Origin: Chloroflexaceae bacterium
GTDB taxonomy: Bacteria; Chloroflexota; Chloroflexia; Chloroflexales; Chloroflexaceae
Length of the DNA stretch: 33,403 nucleotides
Assembly: GCA_028282325.1 (NCBI GenBank)
Contig: JANQID010000005.1
Coordinates: 1-33,403 of the forward strand
Direction of reading: 5' to 3'
Shown here: positions 15,574-23,813 of the stretch, piece after piece
How the letters are laid out: every line of letters starts with the position of its first letter
How positions within the stretch are numbered: position 1 is the first letter of the stretch
The notes under the pieces: model-generated
Seen by the model: only the letters and a program-made list of their open reading frames with translations
Databases searched by the model: none
Told to the model about the DNA's origin: nothing
Program-made: the position numbers and the translations under genes

Positions 15574-16143
15574 ATGAACACAACTCAGTCTGACCCGGAG
15601 AACGCGCCATCCGTACCGGCCCGATCGATCTGGATCCTTTTTATTATCGTTATTCTGGTACTGGCGGGTGCGCTAGTGCTTGTTGTGCTGCTGACCACCC
15701 CGCCGAGGCAATCCACGGCTGAACTGCCCGCTAACCACCCCAGCGTCGGCGCCGATCAGGAAACGGATCTGGGCAGCGTCCACGGTGATGGAGAAGCGTC
15801 AGCGATCGCTGTCACGCTTATCGCTCCCGCCGATGCAAAAGCGCGCTACGACGAAGGCAAAGCGGCGTTTGTCGATCTGCGTCCCGGCGATGCCTATGCC
15901 GCCGGACATATCGCCGACGCGCTTTCGCTTACATCCCAGGATTTGGACGCACGCCTCCAGAGTCTGCCTCCTGACGGCCTGATCGTCACCTATACCGATC
16001 AAGCAAATGAAGCTACCAGCATCCGAGGCGCACAGATACTCATTGAAATCGGCTATCCCAACGTTGTGGCGCTTGATGGCGGCATCCAGGCCTGGCAAGC
16101 AGCCGGTTATCCGGTGGAGCAGGGCCAGCGTCTATCTGAGTAG
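15574..16143 (+). CDS. Membrane-anchored rhodanese-like protein lacking the catalytic cysteine
   Basis: This protein has 189 residues: a short cytoplasmic N-terminus, one membrane helix (about 19-40, IWILFIIVILVLAGALVLVV), a Ser/Asp/Glu linker, then a rhodanese fold (about 83-185) facing outward. The fold is recognised from AFVDLRPGDAYAAGHIADAL and from NVVALDGGIQAWQAAGYPV, which match the CH2A-type start and the conserved end of rhodaneses. In active enzymes a Cys follows the V-Y strand; here the strand reads LIVTYTDQANEATS, with Thr in that position, and I find no cysteine anywhere in the protein. It is therefore unlikely to transfer sulfur and may be a binding or sensory module. It lies 12 nt after the preceding unknown gene. 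Confidence 0.8.
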   Translation: MNTTQSDPENAPSVPARSIWILFIIVILVLAGALVLVVLLTTPPRQSTAELPANHPSVGADQETDLGSVHGDGEASAIAVTLIAPADAKARYDEGKAAFVDLRPGDAYAAGHIADALSLTSQDLDARLQSLPPDGLIVTYTDQANEATSIRGAQILIEIGYPNVVALDGGIQAWQAAGYPVEQGQRLSE

Positions 16144-16232
16144 CCCGCTCTCCGCACACGCAAGGATGGCCGCCCTTGCTCAAAACGCCGTCTTCAAATA
16201 GGCTACAGCAGCGGCTCGATTTTGCAAATTAT

Positions 16233-16272
16233 GGCAAGCCGTAACCATTGTTCTGGACTATCACTGCTTGCC
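16233..16272 (+). other. Seven-bp inverted repeat in the gap before znuA
   Basis: GGCAAGC (16233-16239) and GCTTGCC (16266-16272) are perfect complements with a 26-nt loop. They lie about 90 nt after the rhodanese gene and are followed by a pyrimidine-rich stretch. It could be a weak terminator. Otherwise 16144-16437 shows nothing I can support. Confidence 0.25.
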
Positions 16273-16437
16273 TTATCCTCCTCATTATGCTTCCTAGAAG
16301 GCTAGATCAATCGTATGGCGCTGTCCGCACGCCTGTATATAAGCACGCGCCGAAGGACAGCGACGCCGCCCACGCCGATGAAGCGAATGTTTCGGCAGCG
16401 GTCTAACCGCACAGGATGCCCTCTCGACAGGCAACAG

Positions 16438-16466
16438 TTGACAAATATCCCCTCACATTTTATGAT
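16438..16466 (+). promoter_or_regulatory. Strong promoter of the znuACB operon
   Basis: A perfect -35 box TTGACA (16438-16443) is separated by exactly 17 bp from TATGAT (16461-16466). Transcription would start near 16473, giving a 60-nt leader to the znuA ATG. This is the best sigma-70-type promoter in the window. Confidence 0.75.
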
Positions 16467-16485
16467 ACGTTGTATCGATAATACA
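16464..16485 (+). promoter_or_regulatory. Overlapping palindromes at the znu promoter: candidate metalloregulator operator
   Basis: Two short palindromes overlap the -10 box and start site: GATAC-GTT-GTATC (16464-16476) and TGTAT-CGATA-ATACA (16471-16485). A dimeric repressor bound here would block RNA polymerase. A zinc or manganese sensor (Zur, or a DtxR/MntR type) is the natural candidate given the operon, but neither matches a consensus I can quote with certainty. Confidence 0.45.
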
Positions 16486-16532
16486 GACTGGCCCAGTCTT
16501 TTCAGGCAGTCTCTAAAAGAAGGATGCATACG

Positions 16533-17723
16533 ATGCGACGATCCGGTCGATTGTTCAGATCGCCTCTGTTGTTGATGTTCACAACGTTTCTGTTGCTGTT
16601 CATACTGACAGCCTGCGGCGGCAGCCCCAACGCCGACACTCCAACGTCTCAGGAAACAGAATCAATCACCACCGAACAGGAGCAGCCCGCGGAGGAAGGC
16701 CACGCCGACGAAGAGCATGAACACGCCGACGAAGCCGTCAGTATCGAGGCGCTGATCGCGGCACTCACGCCGATTGCTGCGGGCGAGACGCCGAACGTGG
16801 TTGCGACGACGAATATTGTCGGCGATGTGGTAGGCAAGGTGGGAGGCGACAATATCGCCCTGACGACATTAATGCCTGTAGGCGCCGACCCGCACAGTTT
16901 CGAGCCAACCCCACAAGAAGTCGGCGCGATTGCCAACGCAGATATTGTGTTTGTCAACGGGATGAACCTGGAAGAGGCGTTGCTTGATGTGATCGCCAAC
17001 TCGGGTATTGCGCCCGAACGCATTATCCCGGTATCGACAGGGATCGAGACCATCGAGTTTGGCAGCGGCCACGACCATGCAGACGAAGAGCATGCAGACG
17101 AAGAGCATGCAGACGAAGAGCATGCAGACGAAGAGCATGCGCAAACTGACGCAATGGCGCCGAGCGAAGCGGAGACCGACCACGAGCACGGCGGCGTCGA
17201 TCCGCACACCTGGATGAGTCCGCTCAACGTGGTGGTCTGGACGAACAATATCGCCGCGGCGCTGAGCGCTCTTGACCCGGCCAACACCGCCGCTTACAGC
17301 GCCAACGCCGCCGCCTACACCGGCGAGTTGGAAGAACTGGATGCCTGGATCAGAGCGCAGATCACCCAGATCCCGGAGGAGAACCGTGAATTGGTGACCG
17401 ATCACACCGCCTTCGGCTACTACGCTCGCACCTATAGCCTGGAGCAGATTGGCGCAATCGTACCGGCCTACAGCACTCTGGCGGAAACCTCGGCCCAGGA
17501 ACTGGCTGATCTGCAAGCGGCTATTGCGGCATTTGAAGTACCGGCGATTTTCGTCGGCGTCACAGTTAACCCGGCCTTGGCCGAGCAAGTGGCTGCCGAT
17601 ACAGGCGTGCAACTGTTGCCCGTCTACACAGGCTCGTTGAGCGATGCCAACAGCCCGGCGCCAGATTACATCGAGCTGATGCGATACAATACCGAACAGT
17701 TTGTGAAGGGACTGACGAGATAA
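16533..17723 (+). CDS. znuA: Zinc/manganese ABC transporter substrate-binding lipoprotein
   Basis: This cluster A-I solute-binding protein captures Zn (or Mn) outside the membrane. It has 396 residues. The signal peptide ends in the lipobox LTAC, so it is a lipoprotein. Two acidic His-rich stretches flank the first lobe: EEGHADEEHEHADEA near residue 55, and four HADEE repeats around residue 182, followed by DHEHGG. Candidate metal ligands are the His residues in GADPHSFEPT, GVDPHTWMSP and VTDHTAFGYY, and an Asp in GSLSDAN. The His-rich loop is typical of zinc rather than manganese binding proteins. I chose the ATG at 16533 because AGAAGG lies 9 nt upstream; the ATG at 16524 abuts that site. 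First gene of znuA-znuC-znuB. Confidence 0.93.
   Translation: MRRSGRLFRSPLLLMFTTFLLLFILTACGGSPNADTPTSQETESITTEQEQPAEEGHADEEHEHADEAVSIEALIAALTPIAAGETPNVVATTNIVGDVVGKVGGDNIALTTLMPVGADPHSFEPTPQEVGAIANADIVFVNGMNLEEALLDVIANSGIAPERIIPVSTGIETIEFGSGHDHADEEHADEEHADEEHADEEHAQTDAMAPSEAETDHEHGGVDPHTWMSPLNVVVWTNNIAAALSALDPANTAAYSANAAAYTGELEELDAWIRAQITQIPEENRELVTDHTAFGYYARTYSLEQIGAIVPAYSTLAETSAQELADLQAAIAAFEVPAIFVGVTVNPALAEQVAADTGVQLLPVYTGSLSDANSPAPDYIELMRYNTEQFVKGLTR
17076..17135 (+). repeat. Four perfect 15-bp tandem repeats encoding the His/Asp/Glu loop of ZnuA
   Basis: Four identical 15-bp units (17076-17090, 17091-17105, 17106-17120, 17121-17135), each encoding His-Ala-Asp-Glu-Glu, are followed by a partial fifth. 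Perfect identity at the DNA level implies recent expansion by slippage. Copy-number change would alter the length of the metal-capturing loop without breaking the frame. Confidence 0.95.
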
Positions 17724-17811
17724 GAGACAGCTTGCGGAGGACGATCCCGAAATCGGCGCATACGCAACATCCCGCTGCCCAAAGCTTCGTCGCCACGCAA
17801 AGGAACACAGG

Positions 17812-18630
17812 ATGACACCCAGACTACACCCGCAACATTCCCGCAACGGCGCCGCGCCGCCGGTCGATCTTCCGGCGCTGGAGGTGCAACACCTGAGCGT
17901 GACCTACGAGCATACCCGCGCCCTGGATGACGTATCCTTCGTAGTAGCGCCTGGCGAGCGAACGGCGGTGATCGGACCGAACGGCGCCGGCAAAAGCACG
18001 CTGCTCAAGACCCTCGTCGGATTAATCCACCCAACATCCGGCGCGATCAGGGTCAAAGGCCACGTGCATACGCAATGCAGCGCCGTAGCGTATGTGCCGC
18101 AACGCGTTCAGGTTGACTGGTCCTTCCCAGTCAGCGTGTGGGATGTCGTGATGCTAGGGCGCACCGCCCACATCGGGCTGTTTCGCTCGCCGGGCAAACG
18201 CGACCGGGAACAGGTGCAGCACAGCCTGGAGCTGGTGCGTATGAGCGACCTGGCCCGGCGACAGATCGGCGAACTCTCCGGCGGGCAACAACAACGGGTC
18301 TTTATCGCCCGGGCGCTGGCTCAAGATGCCTTTGTGCTGCTGCTCGACGAGCCGATGACCGGCCTGGATGTGCGCGCCCAGGATGAAGTGTTGCGAGTTG
18401 TGGACAACATTCACCAAAACGGTGTTACCGTTTTGGTTGCCACGCACGACTTACAACAGGCGGCGGATGTCCGCCACTACGAGCGGGTGCTACTGCTGAA
18501 CCAACGTCTCATCGGCACCGGTTCAGCCCGCAATGTGTTGACCGCCGAGAATCTCGCCGCCGCTTATGGCGGGCATTTGCATCGCGTCGAGACGGAGCAA
18601 GGCGTGCTGCTGCTACACGATAGCCATTGA
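17812..18630 (+). CDS. znuC: Zinc/manganese ABC transporter ATP-binding protein
   Basis: This is the ATPase of the importer, 272 residues. It has Walker A GPNGAGKST, the Q-loop region AYVPQRVQVDWSFPVSVWDV, ABC signature LSGGQQQRV, Walker B VLLLDEPMTGLD and H-loop ATHDL. The Q-loop segment VDWSFPVSVWDVVMLGR is characteristic of the Mn/Zn (MntB/SitB/ZnuC) subfamily. AAAGGA lies 7 nt upstream of the ATG. It begins 88 nt after znuA, and its stop overlaps the ribosome site of znuB. The first 20 residues before LEVQHLSVTY are a Pro/His-containing extension of no obvious role. Confidence 0.95.
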   Translation: MTPRLHPQHSRNGAAPPVDLPALEVQHLSVTYEHTRALDDVSFVVAPGERTAVIGPNGAGKSTLLKTLVGLIHPTSGAIRVKGHVHTQCSAVAYVPQRVQVDWSFPVSVWDVVMLGRTAHIGLFRSPGKRDREQVQHSLELVRMSDLARRQIGELSGGQQQRVFIARALAQDAFVLLLDEPMTGLDVRAQDEVLRVVDNIHQNGVTVLVATHDLQQAADVRHYERVLLLNQRLIGTGSARNVLTAENLAAAYGGHLHRVETEQGVLLLHDSH

Positions 18631-18641
18631 GGAGCGCAAGA

Positions 18642-19529
18642 ATGGAGCTATCTGAACTGCTTTTGGAGCCGCTGCGCTTCTCTTTTATGCAGCGCGGGCT
18701 GCTGGCTGCGGTGATGGTGGGCGTCGTCTGCTCGGTCGTCGGAGCCTTTGTCGTGCTACGCGGAATGGCCTTCCTCGGCGACGCGCTGGCCCATGCCATC
18801 CTGCCCGGCGTGGCGATCGGCTATATGGCCAACGGCGGCAGTAGCGCAGATCGAGGCGCACTGTTCTGGTGGGCGCTGGGCGCGGCTATACTATCGGCGC
18901 TCGGCATCGGCATGATCACGCAGGGCGGGCGCATCAAAGAGGATAGCGCCATCGGCATTGTCTTTGTGGGTATGTTCGCGCTCGGCATCGCGCTGATCTC
19001 GGCTATGCGCAGCTTCGCGGTTGACCTGTCGCATTTTTTGTTCGGCAATGTGCTCGGCGTATCCAACGCCGATTTGTGGCGCATCGCTATCGCCGGATTT
19101 CTGACGCTCCTCGCTGTGCGGATGTTTTACCGCCCGCTGGTCGCCGTCGCCTTTGACGAAACACACGCCGCCACACTGCGCCTGCCCGTCACCGCGCTGA
19201 ATTACCTGCTGCTTGCCCTGATCGCCGTGGTGGTAGTGGTGGCATTGCAAACGGTAGGTATTGCGCTGGTGCTAGCGATGCTGGTGACGCCTGCAACGAC
19301 CGCCGCTCTCCTGACCCGGCGTCTGCCGCTAATGATGGGCGTAGCAACGCTGATCGGCGCGTTGTCCGGCATCAGCGGGCTATATCTCTCTTACTACATC
19401 AGCATTGCATCGGGCGCGGCGATTGTGCTGGTCTGCATCGCCGTCTTCCTGCTGGTCTTCCTGGCGGCACCGGGGCGCGGCTGGCTGTGGAGTCTGTTTG
19501 CTCGGCGGCGGCAAGCCGCCCAGATGTAG
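18642..19529 (+). CDS. znuB: Zinc/manganese ABC transporter permease
   Basis: This is an ABC-3-family integral membrane permease, 295 residues with about eight to nine hydrophobic helices. Family strings include SVVGAFVVLRGMAFLGDALA near the N-terminus (the coupling region HAILPGVA follows) and ALQTVGIALVLAMLVTPATT. The ATG at 18642 is supported by GAGGAG (18629-18634) with 7 nt spacing; the ribosome site overlaps the znuC stop, so the two are translationally coupled. The protein ends in a basic tail RRRQAAQM. It is the last gene of the operon, followed by a strong hairpin at 19558-19587. Confidence 0.94.
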   Translation: MELSELLLEPLRFSFMQRGLLAAVMVGVVCSVVGAFVVLRGMAFLGDALAHAILPGVAIGYMANGGSSADRGALFWWALGAAILSALGIGMITQGGRIKEDSAIGIVFVGMFALGIALISAMRSFAVDLSHFLFGNVLGVSNADLWRIAIAGFLTLLAVRMFYRPLVAVAFDETHAATLRLPVTALNYLLLALIAVVVVVALQTVGIALVLAMLVTPATTAALLTRRLPLMMGVATLIGALSGISGLYLSYYISIASGAAIVLVCIAVFLLVFLAAPGRGWLWSLFARRRQAAQM

Positions 19530-19557
19530 GTTGCGTTAGCATACGCAATAACAAACA

Positions 19558-19587
19558 CCCTCCTTCTCCCGCCCGGAAGAAGGAGGG
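19558..19587. terminator. Bidirectional intrinsic terminator between znuB and tal-pgi
   Basis: A perfect 10-bp stem, CCCTCCTTCT (19558-19567) with AGAAGGAGGG (19578-19587), encloses a 10-nt loop. It is flanked by T-rich sequence on the right (TTGTTCTATT) and by A-rich sequence on the left, which reads as TGTTTGTTATT on the minus strand. It therefore suits both convergent genes. Confidence 0.8.
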
Positions 19588-19634
19588 TTGTTCTATTGCC
19601 AAACGAACAAGCTCGGCTGCGCCCGACAACGGCG

Positions 19635-22454
19635 CTACAGGTTATCCAGGCAGGCTTGAAGTCGACGCAGACCTGCGCGCACATCCGCGCCGAGGTGGAA
19701 GCCGATGACGTTGCGTTGATTGTCCAACAACGCCTGGCGATCACCCAATGCCTGAGAGGCTATCAGCACGCCGAAACTCATCGATGACGCAGCCACGCCG
19801 GCCTCGTCGGGAATGGCGGCATCCTCGCGCGGGTCGTCGGTCACCTGGATAAACAGCCCATTGCCAGCGTCGCCCTTGTGAAGCTGGCCGGTCGAGTGCA
19901 GGAAGCGTGGCCCGTAGCCGACCGTCACCGCCAGGCGCAAGCGGTCGCGCAACGCCGCCCGTAGATCCTGTAGCGCGACGGTAGTTTCCATCGTCGGCGT
20001 CACGTAAGCTTGAATCGCGATGTAGCTCCGTCCCGCGCCGCTCTCTGCGTCGCCGGGGCTGTGGCAAGCCAGAAAGTCCTTCAGCGCCGCGTCGAGCGAC
20101 GTCGCCGCCGCGTCGGTGTATACCGTGACGCCATCAACCTCCAGCGTCGGCGCAAGCGCGGGCAGCTTGCCCTCCTGATGATAGGCGGCGACCATCTTGC
20201 GCGCCAGCACCTTGGCCGACTCAACGTTGGGTTGATCAAACGGATTGATGCCCAGCCGCCGCCCGGCGATCGCCGTGGCGATTTCCCAGCGCAAGAACTC
20301 GCCGCCCAGATCATAGGCGCTGTCCAGATTGAATTGCACAACTGGATAGCCCGCCGCACGCAGCTCTTCGCACGCGGTGTCGTAGGCATCGTCGCCCTCC
20401 ATGCGCAGGTAGACGAAAAGCCGGTCGGGACCGTAGACATCGACCGAACCCAACGGCTCGTCGGCGACAGGCAACACCCCTACGCCCTCCTTGCCCAGGC
20501 TCTCGGCGATCAACTGCTCAGCCCATCCGCCGAACGCGGCAACAGGCGGTGAAGCAAGCAGAGTGAGCTTGTCACGTCCAGCAACCGCCAGTTCGCCCAT
20601 AATCGCGCCCATCCACACGCCGGTATTTTCACCCGCAGCGGCGGCGTTCGGGTTGCCGCAGTCGCCCGCCATCGCACGTGCATTCGCCAACAACGCGGCA
20701 ATTTCTACGCCGATCAATGCCGCCGGAACCATACCGAAGTAAGACAGCGCCGAATAGCGTCCGCCGATATTCGGATCGTTCAGGAAAACCTTGCGGAAGT
20801 GATACTTCTGGGCCGTATCGACCAGACCACTGCCTGGATCGGTGATCGCGACGAAGTGCTTGCCGGCTTCCGCCGCGCCAAGCGTATCCGCCACGCGATC
20901 GTAGAAATACTTGAAGAACGAGAAGGTCTCGACGGTGCCACCCGACTTGGTTGAAACGATAAATAGCGTCCGCGCCAGATCAAGCTGGCGGTCATATTCC
21001 AACACCGCGCCGGGGTCGGTGCTATCGAGCACCGCCAGGTCCAGATAACCATCCGCGACGCCGAAGGTCATGCGAAAGACTTCGGGGGCAAGACTGGAAC
21101 CACCCATACCGAGCAGCAGAGCATGGGTATAGCCCGCAGCGCGCACTTCATCCACCAGAGCCGTAATCTCCGCAATGGCCTCGACCATCACATCGGGGCT
21201 GTGGAGCCAGCCCAGGCGATTGGTGATCTCGGTCGGTTCAGGCTTCCAGACCATATGGTCGTGCTTCCAGATCCGCTCAATGATCTTCTGTTCCCGCAGA
21301 TCGTTCAGCGCGGCGTCAACCGCCGCCTGATATGCGCCGAGACTAGCTGTGGCACGGCGGCGGGCGGCGCGAATCTGCTCCAGCTTGGAACTCAAACCAT
21401 CCATCAGGCTCTCGAACGACTCGGCAAAAGCGGCTACACCTTCAACCTGCAACTGCTCGGTAACTGCATCCAGGTCAATGCCAAGATCGGCAAGTCGGGC
21501 GATGCAGGCTTTATCCTGTTTCAGCCCGGCTTCCAGCGTCGCCGCGACAGAGCCATGTTCGCGGAAGGCGGACAGCGTCGCTGGAGGTACGGTGTTGACG
21601 GTGTCCGGGCCGATCAGGTTGTCAACATAAAGCGTGTCGGAATAGTTGGGATTCTTGGTTCCGGTGCTGGCCCAGAGCGGACGTTGCACACGCGCGCCTT
21701 GCACTGCCAGTCGTTTCCAGCGCTCGCCGGCGAAGATCTGTTTGAAGCGAGCGTAGGCCAGCTTGGCGTTGGCGTTAGCAATCGTACCCAGCAAATCGCT
21801 CGCACCTTTGGCTTCAAGCGCTTTATCGACCTTGGTATCCACCCGGCTCACGAAGAATGAAGCGACCGAGGCGACCTTGCGCAGATCGCCGCCGGATGCC
21901 GCGAGTTGTTCCAGACCACTGATATAGGCTTCGGCGACCGCTTCATAGTGCGCCAGGGAGAAGATCAGCGTCACGTTGACATTTACGCCGGCAGCGATAG
22001 CCGCCGTTACTGCCGGCATACCGGCAGGCGTCGCCGGAATCTTGATCATCACATTCGGTCGATCCAGCATAGCGAACAGCCGCTTCGCCTCGGAGATAGT
22101 CCGTGTGGTGTCGTTCGCCAGCAACGGGCTAACTTCCAGGCTCACATAGCCATCGACGCCGTCGGTGCGGTCATAGACCGGACGCAGCAAGTCGGCGACG
22201 CGTTGAATATCGCTGATCGCCAGCGTCTCGTAGATCGCATCAGTCGGCAAATCACTGACAGCAAGTTGGTGCAACTCTGTATCGTAATCGGAGCTACCGG
22301 TGATAGCTTTGTCAAAAATGGTCGGGTTAGAAGTAACGCCAGTCACGCCGGCGTCGATCAACGCTTTCATCTCGCCATGGTCAAGCAGCGCCCGCCGAAT
22401 ATTGTCATACCACATCGATTGGCCGAGCTGATTCAGTGCGTGCAGTTTGGTCAT
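19635..22454 (-). CDS. Bifunctional transaldolase / glucose-6-phosphate isomerase
   Basis: This is a fusion of two sugar-phosphate enzymes, 939 residues. The N-terminal part (about 1-365) is transaldolase: GVTSNPTIFDKAI, the Schiff-base Lys138 in NVMIKIPATPAG, and VNVTLIFSLAHY. The C-terminal part (about 385-939) is phosphoglucose isomerase with the SIS-fold string ALLLGMGGSSLAPEV, STKSGGTVET and the isomerase signature IGGRYSALSYFGM (about residue 563). Transaldolase exchanges dihydroxyacetone units in the pentose phosphate pathway, and the isomerase interconverts glucose-6-P and fructose-6-P, so the two share fructose-6-P. AGGAG lies 8 nt before the ATG at 22452-22454. Such tal-pgi fusions are known in several bacterial lineages. 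The gene converges on znuB. Confidence 0.95.
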   Translation of the reverse strand: MTKLHALNQLGQSMWYDNIRRALLDHGEMKALIDAGVTGVTSNPTIFDKAITGSSDYDTELHQLAVSDLPTDAIYETLAISDIQRVADLLRPVYDRTDGVDGYVSLEVSPLLANDTTRTISEAKRLFAMLDRPNVMIKIPATPAGMPAVTAAIAAGVNVNVTLIFSLAHYEAVAEAYISGLEQLAASGGDLRKVASVASFFVSRVDTKVDKALEAKGASDLLGTIANANAKLAYARFKQIFAGERWKRLAVQGARVQRPLWASTGTKNPNYSDTLYVDNLIGPDTVNTVPPATLSAFREHGSVAATLEAGLKQDKACIARLADLGIDLDAVTEQLQVEGVAAFAESFESLMDGLSSKLEQIRAARRRATASLGAYQAAVDAALNDLREQKIIERIWKHDHMVWKPEPTEITNRLGWLHSPDVMVEAIAEITALVDEVRAAGYTHALLLGMGGSSLAPEVFRMTFGVADGYLDLAVLDSTDPGAVLEYDRQLDLARTLFIVSTKSGGTVETFSFFKYFYDRVADTLGAAEAGKHFVAITDPGSGLVDTAQKYHFRKVFLNDPNIGGRYSALSYFGMVPAALIGVEIAALLANARAMAGDCGNPNAAAAGENTGVWMGAIMGELAVAGRDKLTLLASPPVAAFGGWAEQLIAESLGKEGVGVLPVADEPLGSVDVYGPDRLFVYLRMEGDDAYDTACEELRAAGYPVVQFNLDSAYDLGGEFLRWEIATAIAGRRLGINPFDQPNVESAKVLARKMVAAYHQEGKLPALAPTLEVDGVTVYTDAAATSLDAALKDFLACHSPGDAESGAGRSYIAIQAYVTPTMETTVALQDLRAALRDRLRLAVTVGYGPRFLHSTGQLHKGDAGNGLFIQVTDDPREDAAIPDEAGVAASSMSFGVLIASQALGDRQALLDNQRNVIGFHLGADVRAGLRRLQACLDNL

Positions 22455-22723
22455 TACGCAGTCTCCTCTCGCGATGGTCGGGGTCGATGCTTATTGGTTT
22501 GATGGTTGCAATGCTGTCCCATATACCCTCCCCGGTGCGTTGCGGCATTTCCGCTCATCGATCCCATTCTACATCAAAAGGCGTTCACTCCATTGTACCG
22601 ATTTCTTCCAACTTCTGTGCAGCAAACTTTACCCGATTTCTTATGTTCTGGTCTCTGTCGAGCGGTGCGGCGTTACATAGTATCGTGTGATTACGCGCCG
22701 TTTCGCTCATCACATCACGCGCG

Positions 22724-23680
22724 TCACTCCGTCGTCGCATCAACCCAATAGCTGATCAGGCGACCCTGGGCATCGAAGAGCGCTGCGTCGTCGCGCTCGC
22801 GATCACTCCAGATCGGCTGACCACTCGTCGAGGGAAACAGATCTGACGCACCGGGAGCCAGCGATCCGGCGATGCCCGGATGCACCTGACCTCCGCGCAG
22901 GCTGCACAGCGTCCAGCCGCTGAGATCAACCGACGCATCGGTGGCATTGCGCAACTCGACTGTCTCGGCGCGCTTATCCACCGCGACGATGATAACAGGC
23001 GCGTCGCGGGCGCTCTCCGGCGGGGGCGTCGTTGCGCAAAGCTCGGCGGACGAGAGCGGCAGCACGGGCGTAGGGGCGAGCGGAGTTTGTCCAGCGGCGA
23101 TGCGCTGTCCGGCGCAGGCGCTCGGCGACCAGAGGCCGTGTTGCGCCGTGCGCGAGTCACGCTCGGCCTGTTGGAAGATGTCTTGATAACGGTAGGGGGT
23201 ATCGAACGTGTATTCAAATGCATAGCCCTGGCGCAGCAATTCGTAATTCACCAGACGCCCGTCACGGAGCCAGAGGTAACGCAGTAACCGCCCGTAGCGA
23301 TCGGCGTCACTTTGCGAGCGGTCGGCTTCGAGAAATACCGCTTGCCCATCGAGCAGATTGTGCGCCTGCGCCGACGCTTCTGCGCCGAAACATTCAACAG
23401 GTCTGGTCGGATGTACAGTTTCCGGCGTATCAATGCCAATTAGCCGTACGGTTTCCTCGCGATCATCCAGGCGCACTCTAACGGTATCGCCATCGACAAC
23501 TTCAATCACGCGGGCTTGCGGCAGATTGTCCGGGCGAAGAGGATAGTCGGCGGGCAGTTCGGCGCCCGATGTGAACGCCAGCCAACGCTGGGCGATGAGA
23601 AACGCGGCGACGATCAGGATGACTGCTACGATAGCGATCAGGATCAGGCGAATGCCGCAAGTCCGTGTGTTGCGAGGCAT
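22724..23680 (-). CDS. Secreted thermonuclease-like nuclease with C-terminal lamin-tail-like domain
   Basis: This is a staphylococcal-nuclease-fold (TNase) Ca-dependent endonuclease, 318 residues. An N-terminal hydrophobic helix (about 10-30) is a signal or anchor. The nuclease domain (about 55-185) retains the catalytic set: VVDGDTVRV (metal Asp), VRLIGIDTPE (Arg, Asp, Thr and Glu) and DRYGRLLRYLWL (second catalytic Arg). After a Pro-rich linker, about residues 228-318 look like a lamin-tail/LTD beta-sandwich: TVELRNATDASVDLSGWTLC. TNase-LTD combinations are common in secreted DNases. The Shine-Dalgarno is weak. It probably digests extracellular DNA for nutrients, which is an inference. Confidence 0.88.
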   Translation of the reverse strand: MPRNTRTCGIRLILIAIVAVILIVAAFLIAQRWLAFTSGAELPADYPLRPDNLPQARVIEVVDGDTVRVRLDDREETVRLIGIDTPETVHPTRPVECFGAEASAQAHNLLDGQAVFLEADRSQSDADRYGRLLRYLWLRDGRLVNYELLRQGYAFEYTFDTPYRYQDIFQQAERDSRTAQHGLWSPSACAGQRIAAGQTPLAPTPVLPLSSAELCATTPPPESARDAPVIIVAVDKRAETVELRNATDASVDLSGWTLCSLRGGQVHPGIAGSLAPGASDLFPSTSGQPIWSDRERDDAALFDAQGRLISYWVDATTE

Positions 23681-23813
23681 AGAATCTCTACACTGAAATA
23701 TTCAGAGACGAATAAAGCCGACATCCCTGCCGGTTTCACGACTGACAAATCGGGCAGTCGCAGGCAGAGATGCTGGTGACGCTTTCTCGATGCGCCAACG
23801 TTGAACGGTGACG

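Noticed and set aside
16869-17846. 325-residue minus-strand ORF over znuA
   Set aside because: The codons are the reverse complement of znuA, including a repeated MLFVC unit made by the HADEE repeats; no family match is seen.
21123-21860. 245-residue plus-strand ORF over tal-pgi
   Set aside because: It is antisense to the well-conserved transaldolase/isomerase coding sequence, with no recognisable motif.
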